A DNA stretch of 64,000 nt from Xenorhabdus stockiae (GTDB lineage Bacteria > Pseudomonadota > Gammaproteobacteria > Enterobacterales > Enterobacteriaceae): the NCBI RefSeq assembly GCF_002632825.1, contig NZ_NJAJ01000005.1, positions 1-64,000 of the forward strand. Direction: 5' to 3'. The position numbers and the translations under genes were made by a program. Position 1 is the stretch's first letter, and each line of letters starts with the position of its first letter. Under the pieces are notes generated by a model. That model was not told the DNA's origin, made no database searches, and worked only from the letters and a program-made list of their open reading frames with translations. Below are positions 17,480 through 26,995 of the stretch, one piece after another.

Positions 17480-17977
17480 TTAGTCATGTTTCGGGGCCAG
17501 ACCGGCCAATTCACTGCGTAATTCGTCACTCAGAGATGAGTCTTTCAAAATCGCTTCCAGTTCACGTCGGAATTCTACGTTATCCAGTAGATTGGATTTC
17601 AGATCTCGTAGCAGATTACGCATCGCTAACATAGCGCGCAGCTGTGGGATTTGACGGGCTACTTGTTCAGGCTCAAAATCCTTCATGTCCTTGAAGCTCA
17701 GGGCCACGTTTTCTTCGCTCCCATCTCCCGCCAGAGTGTTCTCAACAGTTAATTTAACGCCGGGCTGAAAGTCAGCAAGTACACTGTTAAAGTTGTTTTT
17801 GTTAATGTTGATTTTTTCACGCTCAGAAAGGGGGCGCTGTTCTTGGCCATTACTATAATCACCCATCACTAATAATTTCAGGGGTAATTCCACTTTCTTT
17901 TGTGCCCCGCCCGTGTGTAAATCGAGCTTAATATTGACGCGAGCCTTGGGAACTTCATTCTGGAAACTGTCTGACAT
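17480..17977 (-). CDS. tssB: T6SS sheath small subunit TssB (VipA)
   Basis: The product is 165 aa. The sequence around residues 10-55 ('RVNIKLDLHTGGAQKKVELP', 'LLVMGDYS', 'LSEREKININKNNF') is the VipA/TssB pattern, and the C-terminal helix has 'LRAMLAMRNLLRDLKSNLLDN'. It has an AAGGA ribosome site and is the first gene of the cluster in the direction of transcription. No regulator gene accompanies it in this window. Confidence 0.96.
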   Translation of the reverse strand: MSDSFQNEVPKARVNIKLDLHTGGAQKKVELPLKLLVMGDYSNGQEQRPLSEREKININKNNFNSVLADFQPGVKLTVENTLAGDGSEENVALSFKDMKDFEPEQVARQIPQLRAMLAMRNLLRDLKSNLLDNVEFRRELEAILKDSSLSDELRSELAGLAPKHD

Positions 17978-18698
17978 GGTTTTTGTCCTTTAAAACACGT
18001 GGCTGTCCGCTGTCCAATAGCAATGACTTTCTTGTTCTCAATCATCTCCTGAACGCTCAGAAAACGTAGTTTTAAAACACAAGCAAGCCATAGCACCCTA
18101 AGTAACAGGAACCTTATGAGTCATCACTAATTTAAATATCAGAAAGAAATTAAAATCAATAATACATTAGTAAAATTTATTTTTTGAGAATTAAACTCAT
18201 GAATAAACATGTTTAAATCGCACACATTATGACTTAACATAATACAAAATAATTATCTAAGTGATATTAACTCTTATTCCTTTATGGTATTACTCTCCGC
18301 CAATTCAGATAGAAACAGCCTGTAAATGAACACAATTTATAAAAAAAACGCAGTAATATAATACAACGAGTACATAACCTACTATCAGACCATGCTGATA
18401 AGGTTAAAATAATCTGTATTAGTTACCACACCTACAAAGATAATTCAGATCATCAAAACAGTTAAGATTAAAGCATATATTAAACATGTGTAATTAGTAG
18501 ATTTAATTAAGTATATGCCTGTATTCTTTCCTATTGTTTTGTACAGAAACATGCGATAGGAATCATCATCAAACTCACTTAAATACAATAAGTAAGCAGA
18601 TATTTTTTTAATTTAAAAGATGGCCTTCATTATCAAACCAACCCAAAATATTCATTTCTGATTCAGTGGATTTAGAAAGTACACAGATAATTAAAGAA
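17978..18698. other. AT-rich spacer upstream of tssB
   Basis: About 720 bp between tssB and the opp operon terminator. I see no gene. It should hold the tssB promoter. It is strikingly AT-rich and therefore a plausible site for H-NS silencing, which is inference. Confidence 0.5.
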
Positions 18699-18720
18699 CC
18701 GCTCGCATGAATGCGAGCGG
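18699..18720 (-). terminator. oppF terminator
   Basis: A perfect 10-bp stem (CCGCTCGCAT/ATGCGAGCGG) with a 2-nt centre lies 32 bp past the oppF stop. On the minus strand it is followed by TTCTTTAATT. It ends the opp operon. Confidence 0.85.
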
Positions 18721-18752
18721 TATTATTTATCTATTTTTTGTGATCTTGGGTT

Positions 18753-19754
18753 CTAAAGCGGATCTACCTTCAAACAAGAAACGGCATGTTTAAAGCTACC
18801 TTCCAGCAATGGTCGGGTTTTCGCACATTCCGCATCAGCCATTGGGCATCGGGTACGGAATACACATCCAGATGGCGGATTGATTGGTGAAGGCAGTTCC
18901 CCTTCCAGTAATTCAATCTGTTTGTAACGCTCTTTATCAGGGTCAGGAATCGGTACTGCTGACATCAATGCTCGGGTATATGGGTGCAGAGGATTATGGT
19001 ACACCTCGTCGTAAGTCCCTAGTTCGACTGCGTTCCCCAGATACATCACTAATACGCGATCTGAAATATGCTTCACTATCGAAAGATCGTGAGCGATAAA
19101 AATCAGGGAAAGCCCCATTTCTCGTTGCAAATCCTGCAACAAATTTACAACCTGAGCCTGAATAGAAACATCCAATGCGGAAACAGGTTCGTCACAGATA
19201 ATCAGTTTAGGTTCCAATATCAGGGCGCGGGCAATTCCGATACGCTGGCACTGACCACCTGAAAATTCATGAGGATAACGGTTAATCAGGTTCGGTAATA
19301 ACCCTACCTTCATCATCATTTTTTTGACTTTTTCTTTTATCTCCACATCTTTCATTTTGGGATAATAGGTTTTCAGTGGCTCGGCGATGATGTCACCGAT
19401 AGTCATACGCGGATTAAGAGAAGCCAAAGGATCCTGAAAAATCATCTGGATATCATTGCGAATATCCCGCCACTGTTTGTCATTGAGATCAAATAGATTC
19501 TGGCCAAGCCAGGTCACTGAGCCACCAGAGGCTTTGACTAATCCAATAATTGCTCTGGCAAGTGTTGATTTACCACAACCTGATTCCCCTACTACGCCCA
19601 GTGTTTCCCCTTCGTATAATCGCAGGGTAACTCCATCTACGGCTTTCAACTCTTTAGAAGGCTGCCAAAACCACTGCTTACCATCTTTGATATCAAAGTA
19701 AACTTTCAGATCATCCACTTCCAGAAGGACTTTTTTTTCAGTAACTGTATTCAT
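18753..19754 (-). CDS. oppF: oligopeptide ABC transporter ATP-binding subunit OppF
   Basis: The product is 333 aa, close to E. coli OppF. Walker A is 'GESGCGKST', the signature is '[15 protein letters not shown]' and Walker B is '[12 protein letters not shown]'. The C-terminal cysteine-rich block ('[14 protein letters not shown]') is typical of Opp/Dpp ATPases and their Fe-S-like extension. With OppD it powers peptide uptake through OppBC. Its ATG overlaps the oppD stop (ATGA). Confidence 0.97.
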   Translation of the reverse strand: MNTVTEKKVLLEVDDLKVYFDIKDGKQWFWQPSKELKAVDGVTLRLYEGETLGVVGESGCGKSTLARAIIGLVKASGGSVTWLGQNLFDLNDKQWRDIRNDIQMIFQDPLASLNPRMTIGDIIAEPLKTYYPKMKDVEIKEKVKKMMMKVGLLPNLINRYPHEFSGGQCQRIGIARALILEPKLIICDEPVSALDVSIQAQVVNLLQDLQREMGLSLIFIAHDLSIVKHISDRVLVMYLGNAVELGTYDEVYHNPLHPYTRALMSAVPIPDPDKERYKQIELLEGELPSPINPPSGCVFRTRCPMADAECAKTRPLLEGSFKHAVSCLKVDPL

Positions 19755-20758
19755 ACTAATTCCTCCTGACGTCTGAAGCAGGCACGCAAGCGTCCGGGGT
19801 TAAATAGTTCCAGCGGGGGTTCTTCACTCACACAATGTTCAGTAGCAAACTGGCAACGAGGCTGAAATGGGCAACCTTTTGGTAAGCGCAGTAAGTTTGG
19901 TGGGTTACCCTGAATTGTAGCCAAGGACTCTTCATCGCCATCCAGCCGGGGAACTGCATTAAGCAAGCCAATCGAATAAGGGTGTGTCGGATGGTAAAAT
20001 ATGTCACGGGCAGTACCATATTCCATCGTCCTACCTGCGTACATAACCAACACTTTGTCACAAATACCCGCAACAACACCCAGATCATGAGTAATCATAA
20101 TAATGGCTGTATTCAGTTCTTTTTTTAGTTCGTTCAGCAATGTCATGATCTGTGCCTGAACAGTAACGTCCAGTGCAGTCGTCGGCTCATCTGCAATCAA
20201 TAGCTTAGGCTGGCACAATAATGCCATTGCTATCATGACACGCTGGCGCATTCCGCCAGAAAATTCATGCGGAAACATTTTCATCCGCTTACGCGCTTCA
20301 GGCATCTTAACAGCATCCAGCATTCGAACAGACTCTTCGAAAGCCTCACTTTTGCTCATATTTTTATGTAGCATCAGTACTTCGATAAGTTGCTCTCCTA
20401 CACGCATATAAGGGTTAAGAGATGTCATCGGATCTTGGAAGATCATTGAGATTTCTTCCGCCCGCATTTTATTCAGCGCTTTTTCTTGTAGATTAAGAAT
20501 TTCACGTCCGTTAAAAACAGCAGAACCACTGACAGTACCATTACTGGCCAGTAAACCCATCAAGGCAAAGGCTGTCTGAGATTTACCAGAACCGGATTCA
20601 CCAACAATACCCAGAGTTTCCCCAGCCTGTAAGTCAAAATTTAGTTTATTTACTGCTGTTACGTTGCCATCAGGCGTACTGAATACCACATTTAAATCTT
20701 TCACCGTTAATAGTGATTCAGCGCTTTTAGCATGTTTTATCGTTTCTACGCTATTCAT
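19751..20758 (-). CDS. oppD: oligopeptide ABC transporter ATP-binding subunit OppD
   Basis: The product is 335 aa. Walker A is '[10 protein letters not shown]', the signature '[15 protein letters not shown]' and Walker B '[12 protein letters not shown]', with the C-terminal '[14 protein letters not shown]' block. It pairs with OppF. It follows oppC by 9 bp. Confidence 0.97.
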   Translation of the reverse strand: MNSVETIKHAKSAESLLTVKDLNVVFSTPDGNVTAVNKLNFDLQAGETLGIVGESGSGKSQTAFALMGLLASNGTVSGSAVFNGREILNLQEKALNKMRAEEISMIFQDPMTSLNPYMRVGEQLIEVLMLHKNMSKSEAFEESVRMLDAVKMPEARKRMKMFPHEFSGGMRQRVMIAMALLCQPKLLIADEPTTALDVTVQAQIMTLLNELKKELNTAIIMITHDLGVVAGICDKVLVMYAGRTMEYGTARDIFYHPTHPYSIGLLNAVPRLDGDEESLATIQGNPPNLLRLPKGCPFQPRCQFATEHCVSEEPPLELFNPGRLRACFRRQEELV

Positions 20759-20767
20759 AGGCTCTCC

Positions 20768-21676
20768 TTAACGGTCTTTAGGGTCGAGGGCATCTCGCAG
20801 GCCGTCACCAATAAAGTTAAAACAGAACAGGGTTAACACCAGAAAGCCCGCAGGAAACAGGAGTAACCACGGAGCCACTTCCATTGAGTTGGCACCATCG
20901 CTTAATAATGCCCCCCAGCTACTGAGCGGCTCTTGTGTTCCCAAACCAAGAAAGCTCAGGAAAGATTCAAACAGGATCATACTTGGTACTAATAATGAAG
21001 CATAAACCACCACAACACCCAACACATTCGGCACAATATGACGCAGAACTATATTACGGCTGGATACACCACACACCAGTGCGGCTTCAATGAATTCCTT
21101 GCGTTTGAGGCTCAATGTCTGTCCCCGGACAATACGCGCCATGTCCAGCCATGACACCATGCCTATCGCAACAAAAATCAGCAGAATGTTTTGCCCAAAG
21201 AAAGTCACTAACAGGATGACGAAGAACATAAATGGGAAGGAGTTCAGAATTTCCAGCAGACGCATCATGACCATATCGACTTTGCCACCAAGATAGCCTG
21301 ACATAGCACCATATAATGTGCCGAATATCACAGCAATCAAAGCCGCTGCTATCCCAACCATCAGTGAAATACGCCCACCAATAGCAACACGGACTAACAA
21401 ATCACGGCCTGATGAATCTGTACCAAAATAGTGGTGTGATTCAAAATCAGGGGGCATGGTCATCATGTTCCAGTCAGTATCATCGTAAGTATACTGAGAT
21501 AACATAGGCGCTAAAATGACAAACAATGTGATGACAAACAATATACACAAACTTGTAATTGCTGCTTTATTATGAATAAAACGACGACGTGCATCCTGCC
21601 ACAAACTGCGGCCTTCAATTTCCAGCTGCTCAGAAAAATTTTCCAGAGCTTCGCTATTTTTCTTATTCAGTAACAT
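20768..21676 (-). CDS. oppC: oligopeptide ABC transporter permease OppC
   Basis: The product is 302 aa. It starts 'MLLNKKNSEALENFSEQLE', very close to E. coli OppC, followed by about six membrane segments. The 'EAALVCGVSSRNIVLRHIVPN' region is the ATPase-coupling (EAA) loop. The 'YFGTDSSGRDLL' motif is typical of DppC/OppC permeases. It lies 14 bp after oppB. Confidence 0.97.
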   Translation of the reverse strand: MLLNKKNSEALENFSEQLEIEGRSLWQDARRRFIHNKAAITSLCILFVITLFVILAPMLSQYTYDDTDWNMMTMPPDFESHHYFGTDSSGRDLLVRVAIGGRISLMVGIAAALIAVIFGTLYGAMSGYLGGKVDMVMMRLLEILNSFPFMFFVILLVTFFGQNILLIFVAIGMVSWLDMARIVRGQTLSLKRKEFIEAALVCGVSSRNIVLRHIVPNVLGVVVVYASLLVPSMILFESFLSFLGLGTQEPLSSWGALLSDGANSMEVAPWLLLFPAGFLVLTLFCFNFIGDGLRDALDPKDR

Positions 21677-21690
21677 TGCGTGCTCCAGTC

Positions 21691-22611
21691 TTAGTAACGG
21701 ATTTTCGGATCGATGACGGCATACAACACATCAACGATAGCGTTAAACATAATGGTCAGCCCACCCACCAGAATCGTCAGGCTCAGCACCAGTGAGTAGT
21801 CACGGTTTAAAGCGCCATTAACAAACAATTGCCCCAGACCGGGCAAACCGAAGATAGTTTCAATAACCATCGAGCCAGTAATAATGCCGACAAAGGCGGG
21901 CCCCATATAGGAAATGACAGGTAGTAAGGCTGGTTTCAGTGCATGGCGGAAAATAATCTTGCGTAATGGCAGTCCCTTGGCTCTTGCTGTTCGGATAAAG
22001 TTGGAATGCAGAACTTCAATCATGGAGCCACGAGTGATACGGGAAATACTGGCAATATAAGAAAGGGATAACGCAACCATCGGCAAGAGCATATATTTAG
22101 GCGCCCCACCATTCCAGCCGCCTCCCGGCAACCATTTTAATGTAATTGCGAATATCAGAACCAATAAGGGAGCAACGACAAAACTGGGGATAACAACCCC
22201 TGTCATGGCAAACCCCATTACCGTGTAATCCCATTTTGTATTTTGATTCAGTGCCGCAATGACTCCCGCACTAACACCAAATATTACTGCCATAATAAAG
22301 GCAGCAGCACCTAATTTAGCAGAAACGGGCAACGCCTCTGCCACCAAATCATTTACACTGTAGTCCTTATATTTGAATGAAGGGCCAAAATCCCCTTTCG
22401 AAAGTTGAACCAAATAATTGAAATATTGTTTATAGATAGGGTCATTCAGATGATATTTCGCTTCGATATTCGCCATCACTTCAGGTGGGAGTTTTCTTTC
22501 TCCGGTAAATGGACTGCCCGGCGCAAGACGCATCATGAAAAACGAAATGGTAATAAGAATGAAAAGTGTCGGGATCGCCTCTAAACAACGGCGTAAAATA
22601 AATTTCAGCAT
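21691..22611 (-). CDS. oppB: oligopeptide ABC transporter permease OppB
   Basis: The product is 306 aa, the family length. An N-terminal membrane segment ('IPTLFILITISFFMM') is followed by about five more. The EAA-type loop 'TARAKGLPLRKIIFRHALK' lies near 205-225. It forms the inner-membrane channel with OppC. A stem-loop in the 84 bp between oppA and oppB probably lowers downstream expression relative to oppA. Confidence 0.97.
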   Translation of the reverse strand: MLKFILRRCLEAIPTLFILITISFFMMRLAPGSPFTGERKLPPEVMANIEAKYHLNDPIYKQYFNYLVQLSKGDFGPSFKYKDYSVNDLVAEALPVSAKLGAAAFIMAVIFGVSAGVIAALNQNTKWDYTVMGFAMTGVVIPSFVVAPLLVLIFAITLKWLPGGGWNGGAPKYMLLPMVALSLSYIASISRITRGSMIEVLHSNFIRTARAKGLPLRKIIFRHALKPALLPVISYMGPAFVGIITGSMVIETIFGLPGLGQLFVNGALNRDYSLVLSLTILVGGLTIMFNAIVDVLYAVIDPKIRY

Positions 22612-22661
22612 TGCCCGTTCCTATTGTCTGACCAAACCGTGGTCATTAATTATCTGATACA

Positions 22662-22688
22662 CAGGTGGTTTATGACTTAAACCACCTG
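22662..22688 (-). terminator. intra-operon stem-loop between oppA and oppB
   Basis: A perfect 10-bp inverted repeat (CAGGTGGTTT/AAACCACCTG) with a 7-nt loop lies just after the oppA stop. There is no T-run, so it is more likely an mRNA 3'-end stabiliser or partial attenuator than a full terminator. This fits the higher need for binding protein than permease. Confidence 0.65.
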
Positions 22689-22695
22689 CTGATTC

Positions 22696-24336
22696 CTAAT
22701 GTTTGATAATATAAAGATTTTTGGTATGGAAGTTGTCCAGCGGATCTTTGCCGGTGTAACCACCTACGTAAGGTTTTAATAAACGCGAGTTCGTATAGTA
22801 GTAAATAGGTACAATTGCCGAATCTTTATCTAATTGCCCATTGGCTTTAGCATAAATTTCTGCTCGTTCTTCATCTGTCTTAGCTTGCAATGACTGCTTC
22901 ATCAGCGCATCAAATTCTTTGCTCTTATAATGAGCAGTATTGTTGCTACTATTCGATAACATAGAATTCAGGAAGGTAGAGGCTTCGTTATAATCAGCAC
23001 ACCAGCCAGCACGAGCAACGTCATAGTTAGCCTGATGACGGGAGTCAAGGAAGGTTTTCCATTCCTGATTTACAAGAGAAACTTCAACCCCGATATTCTT
23101 TTTCCAGATGGAGGCGGCAGCAATCGCTAATTTTTTATGCAGATCGGAAGTATTATAAAGTAGCTTAACTTTTAACGGATTATCTTTGGTAAATCCGGCA
23201 TCAGCCAGAAGTTTTTTCGCTTCTTCATTACGCTGTTGCTGATTTAGTTTGGTATACCAATCTGGTTTTACATCTTTAAAATCGGCAATATAAGGTGGTG
23301 TATAACCATAAGCAGTGACATCTCCCTGATTTTTCACCTTATGAGTTAACAGCTCACTGTCCATACCCAATTTCAGTGCTGTACGTACCCGAACATCATT
23401 AAATGGTGGCCTGTCATTATTAATTTCGTAGAAATAAGTACACAATTTCGGATTAACACGTAATTGTTCAGGGATCTCTTTTTTCAGTTTTTGAAACAAT
23501 TCAACTGGCAAATTATCATAGGTCATATCAATTTCGCCAGCGCGATAACGATTGACATCAGTGATTTCAGAGGAAATAGGCAAAACAGTGACTTGATCAA
23601 TGACGGTATTTTTATTATCCCAATACATCGGGTTACGTTCGAAAACAAGGCGCTCATTAATCACCCAGCTTTTCACTTTATACGCACCGTTGCCGACAAA
23701 ATTTTGTGGTTGTGTCCATCTCTCTCCATATTTTTCAACAGTTGCACGATGGACAGGCGATGTTGATGTGTGAACCATTAATCGAACTAAATAAGGCACA
23801 GGCTCACTGAGTGTTAATTGGAATGTATGGTTATCTAACGCTTTCACACCCAGGGTTTCCGTTTTTTTCTTACCACGGATAATTTCATCGACATTCAGAA
23901 TGTGTGCATACTGCATATAACTTGCATAAGGGGATGCCGTGTTTGGATCGACTGCGCGCTGCCAGCTATAAACAAAATCCTGTGCAGTGACAGGATCACC
24001 ATTTGACCATTTTGCATCTTTACGGAAATGGAATGTCCACGTTTTAAAATCCGGGCTGTGTTCCCAGCTTTCCGCAACACCGGGAATAATGTTTCCATCA
24101 GGATCATTAATCACCAGTGTTTCAAACAAATCACGGGCAATATTTGATTCCGGCACGCCTTCTATTTTATGAGGGTCCAGTGATTGTGGTTCAGAGCCAT
24201 TGTTTCGTACCAGCGTTTGTTTTTCTGCCAGCTGTACACCCGTAGGAACCTCTGCCGCAAATGCCTGTACTCCGATCATCATGCCCAATGCTACTGCAAC
24301 GCCAGCAGCAATTTTCTTTCTTGTTATGTTTACCAT
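22696..24336 (-). CDS. oppA: periplasmic oligopeptide-binding protein OppA
   Basis: The product is 546 aa with a Sec signal peptide ending 'GVQAFA-AEVPTG' (cleavage near residue 27). It matches E. coli OppA closely: 'AEKQTLVRNNGSEPQSLDPH', 'DADKWSNG'-type blocks such as 'RKDAKWSNGDPVTAQDFVYS', 'MLSNSSNNTAHYKS' and the C-terminal 'GGYTGKDPLDN'. It binds peptides of about 2-5 residues and delivers them to OppBC. It is the second of two tandem binding-protein genes and the one nearest the permease genes. Confidence 0.96.
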   Translation of the reverse strand: MVNITRKKIAAGVAVALGMMIGVQAFAAEVPTGVQLAEKQTLVRNNGSEPQSLDPHKIEGVPESNIARDLFETLVINDPDGNIIPGVAESWEHSPDFKTWTFHFRKDAKWSNGDPVTAQDFVYSWQRAVDPNTASPYASYMQYAHILNVDEIIRGKKKTETLGVKALDNHTFQLTLSEPVPYLVRLMVHTSTSPVHRATVEKYGERWTQPQNFVGNGAYKVKSWVINERLVFERNPMYWDNKNTVIDQVTVLPISSEITDVNRYRAGEIDMTYDNLPVELFQKLKKEIPEQLRVNPKLCTYFYEINNDRPPFNDVRVRTALKLGMDSELLTHKVKNQGDVTAYGYTPPYIADFKDVKPDWYTKLNQQQRNEEAKKLLADAGFTKDNPLKVKLLYNTSDLHKKLAIAAASIWKKNIGVEVSLVNQEWKTFLDSRHQANYDVARAGWCADYNEASTFLNSMLSNSSNNTAHYKSKEFDALMKQSLQAKTDEERAEIYAKANGQLDKDSAIVPIYYYTNSRLLKPYVGGYTGKDPLDNFHTKNLYIIKH

Positions 24337-24460
24337 CTTCTTATTACTCCTATTGATTCATCTGGCTTTCGTAAAAGCCATCCCATTCTCAGGGTTAATT
24401 ATTTTCTGCATCCCAAAAGGAATCGTTTTATTTACAGCAATAGAATATTTGTAATAACAA

Positions 24461-26101
24461 TTAGTTATCTAATTTCTTAATATATAAATTCTTAAGATCA
24501 ACATAATCGAGAGGATCCTTTCCTGTCATACCACCGACAGTCGGACGAATCAGGCGTGTGGAAACCCGGTAATACACAGGAATTGTTCCTGAATCAGCAT
24601 CAAGCTGAGCTTCCGCCTTTTGATAAAATTCTTTACGTGTTTTCTCATCTTTGGCTGTCAGAGCCTGATTGAGGTAGTTATCAAAGGCTTCACTGTTATA
24701 GAATGACGTATTATTACTGCTATCTGATAAGTAATAATTTAGGAAGGATGAAGGTTCATTATAATCGCCGCACCATGTTGCTCTTACTACGTCATAATTT
24801 CCCTGATGACGATTTTGCAATGAAGTTTTCCATTCCTGATTTTGTAACGTGACTTTTGCACCAATATTCTTCTGCCACATAGATGCGGCTGCAATAGCCT
24901 GCTGCTTGTTTTGTTCTGAAGTGTTATAAAGCAGGCTAAATTTGAGAGGGTTACTGGCATCAAAACCCGCTTCTTTTAATAATTCTCTTGCCCGTTGATT
25001 ACGTTGCTCCTGTGTCCAGCTTGCCCACTCTGGATTAACAGTAAGGCCACCACCAATATAGGTAGGAGTGAAACCGTATGCCGGAATTTGTCCCTGCCCC
25101 ATAATCTTTTCAGTGACAATATCTCTGTCAAGGCTAAGCTTAATGGCTTCACGCACTCGTTTATCTTTAAATAACGGATTTTTATGATTAATTTCGTAAT
25201 AAAATGTACATAGATAAGGTACTGTTCGGAGTTGATCGGGAATATCTTGTTTCATTTTCTGGTAGAGTTCTGGCGGGATAGCATCATTAGTGATATCCAC
25301 TTCCCCACTGCGATAACGGTTTACATCACTGACACCCGAAACAATAGGCAGTAAAATGCCTTTTTCTATAATGGATTCTTTATCATTCCAGTAGTGCGGG
25401 TTGCGTGTTAAAACCATTCGCTCATTAATAACCCACTCTTTTAATATATAAGATCCGTTGCCAATAAAATTTTCTGGGGAAGTCCATTTAATGCCAAATT
25501 TTTCTACAACATCCTGCCGCACAGGTTTCAGCGGAGTATGGCTTAACATGTTAATAAGATAAGGAACAGGGCGACTTAGTGTTACCTGAAAACGCTGATC
25601 ATCCAGTGCCTTTACACCCAACTGTTCAGGCGATTTTGTTCCTTGTAAGATATTATCTGCGTTCAATATATAGGTATATTGTAAATAGCTGGCATAAGGG
25701 GAACCTACTTTTGGATCAGAAAGACGGCGCCAGCTATAGACAAAATCCTGTGCCGTGACTGGTTTGCCATCACTCCATTTAGCATCTTTACGTAGATAAA
25801 AAGTCCATACCTGATGGCCTTCATTTTCCCATTTTTCGGCTACTCCCGGCACAGTTTCGCCATTCAGATCAGTAGTCACCAACCCTTCAAATAAATTACG
25901 AATAACATTGGTTTCTGGACCACCTTCAACGACATGAGGGTCTAATGACACAACCTCAACACCATTATTAATGGTAACTTCCTGTTTTTCTGCCAACACT
26001 ACCCCAGCGGGAACTTTCGCCGCCATCCCTTGTGCTATGGGAAACGATAATAAAACGATAGAAGAAATCAACTGACTCAACTTTGATGGTATTTTTCTCA
26101 T
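24461..26101 (-). CDS. second OppA-family peptide-binding protein
   Basis: The product is 546 aa from the ATG at 26101, which has a GGAGAG site; a TTG at 26113 would extend it but lies upstream of that site. The signal peptide ends near 'PIAQGMA-AKVPAG'. It shares the whole OppA fold with its neighbour ('EKQEVTINNGVEVVSLDPH', 'YSWRRLSDPKVGSPYASYLQ', 'GKDPLDYVDLKNLYI') but is much diverged. It is the first gene of the opp operon, 124 bp ahead of oppA. It probably feeds the same OppBCDF permease with a different set of peptides, for example host-derived ones; specificity cannot be read from sequence. Confidence 0.92.
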   Translation of the reverse strand: MRKIPSKLSQLISSIVLLSFPIAQGMAAKVPAGVVLAEKQEVTINNGVEVVSLDPHVVEGGPETNVIRNLFEGLVTTDLNGETVPGVAEKWENEGHQVWTFYLRKDAKWSDGKPVTAQDFVYSWRRLSDPKVGSPYASYLQYTYILNADNILQGTKSPEQLGVKALDDQRFQVTLSRPVPYLINMLSHTPLKPVRQDVVEKFGIKWTSPENFIGNGSYILKEWVINERMVLTRNPHYWNDKESIIEKGILLPIVSGVSDVNRYRSGEVDITNDAIPPELYQKMKQDIPDQLRTVPYLCTFYYEINHKNPLFKDKRVREAIKLSLDRDIVTEKIMGQGQIPAYGFTPTYIGGGLTVNPEWASWTQEQRNQRARELLKEAGFDASNPLKFSLLYNTSEQNKQQAIAAASMWQKNIGAKVTLQNQEWKTSLQNRHQGNYDVVRATWCGDYNEPSSFLNYYLSDSSNNTSFYNSEAFDNYLNQALTAKDEKTRKEFYQKAEAQLDADSGTIPVYYRVSTRLIRPTVGGMTGKDPLDYVDLKNLYIKKLDN

Positions 26102-26995
26102 TATTCTCTCCAAGTGATAAACAGCAAATTAATCGTTTTTTAATCTAACAATCCCGATAACCTATTTTATTAAATAAAGATAATTTATGTGTTTAAGATT
26201 CAACCCACACTAGGTTTGTTATACTATTTTTTATAATATGTTTATTAAATCATTAAAGTAATTGTTTGTTCTTAGATATAAGATGTAAACAGAGAAATCA
26301 ATAACACTTTGATAAAAATAATTTTTCTCATTTTATTTTATCTATCGGATCACACTAAGATTCAAACAAAAAAAGAAAATAAACATTATTTTAACAAAAT
26401 GCAATCATCACAGATTAAAAGACCATCTTCATCACAAAATATTGCAACAACATCCAGTAATAGACGGTTATGTCATGAATGTATGTGTCAAAAACAGTAT
26501 TACTCAACTCGAAAAAACAAGCAGTTAAATAAATAATGGAAAGATTTTTAGTGAAAAATAGAAAAACTTTTATTAACTAACCATACTCTTTATTGGATGT
26601 CTGTTAATTATTTTTCACTTATTTTATCATAAAATATATTACCAAAATTTACTTAACAAATAATTTCGTAAAAGTTAAATAAATATTTAAAATATTCCCT
26701 AATACTTTTTTTGATAATCATTATCAAAAAACTAACAGCTGAATGGTATCAGCTTGCTGTTTTCATGATCTAAATCACTATTCAAAAATCCTCCGATGAT
26801 AAGCTGTGTTCAAAAGCCATTCTCAGAAAAAACACATAAACCATTTTTAACAATATGAATTAATAAAGTTTTTTAAGGTAATTGGCACTATTTATGCAAG
26901 TATGTTAGTGACGAATTTCACGACATGACTTTCAGTCACAATAACCGAACAGCCAATTCCCTGAAAAAATTTAACTTTTATTAGGAGTAATCTTT
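26102..26995. other. long divergent spacer between opp and adhE
   Basis: This is almost 900 bp of very AT-rich DNA. It must hold the opp promoter (leftward) and the adhE promoter and leader (rightward). A 75-codon open frame at 26309-26536 has no ribosome site or protein-like composition. The one distinctive element is the palindrome at 26707-26731. Confidence 0.55.
26707..26731. promoter_or_regulatory. 25-bp perfect palindrome resembling a Fur box
   Basis: The arms are 12 bp around a central C, with core GATAATCATTATC. This matches the right 13 of 19 positions of the classical Fur box and 15 of 19 by direct alignment. It lies about 265 bp before the adhE start. It could bind Fur or another dimeric repressor. 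It does not match the FNR box, whose half-sites are 4 bp apart. Confidence 0.5.

Noticed and set aside
26309-26536. 75-codon open frame in the opp-adhE spacer
   Set aside because: No ribosome site, low-complexity Lys/Ser/Gln composition and no recognisable family; typical of chance frames in AT-rich DNA.
26707-26731. Palindrome as an FNR/ArcA site for anaerobic control of adhE
   Set aside because: It contains TTGAT and ATCAA, but these are 7 bp apart instead of the 4 bp required for FNR.
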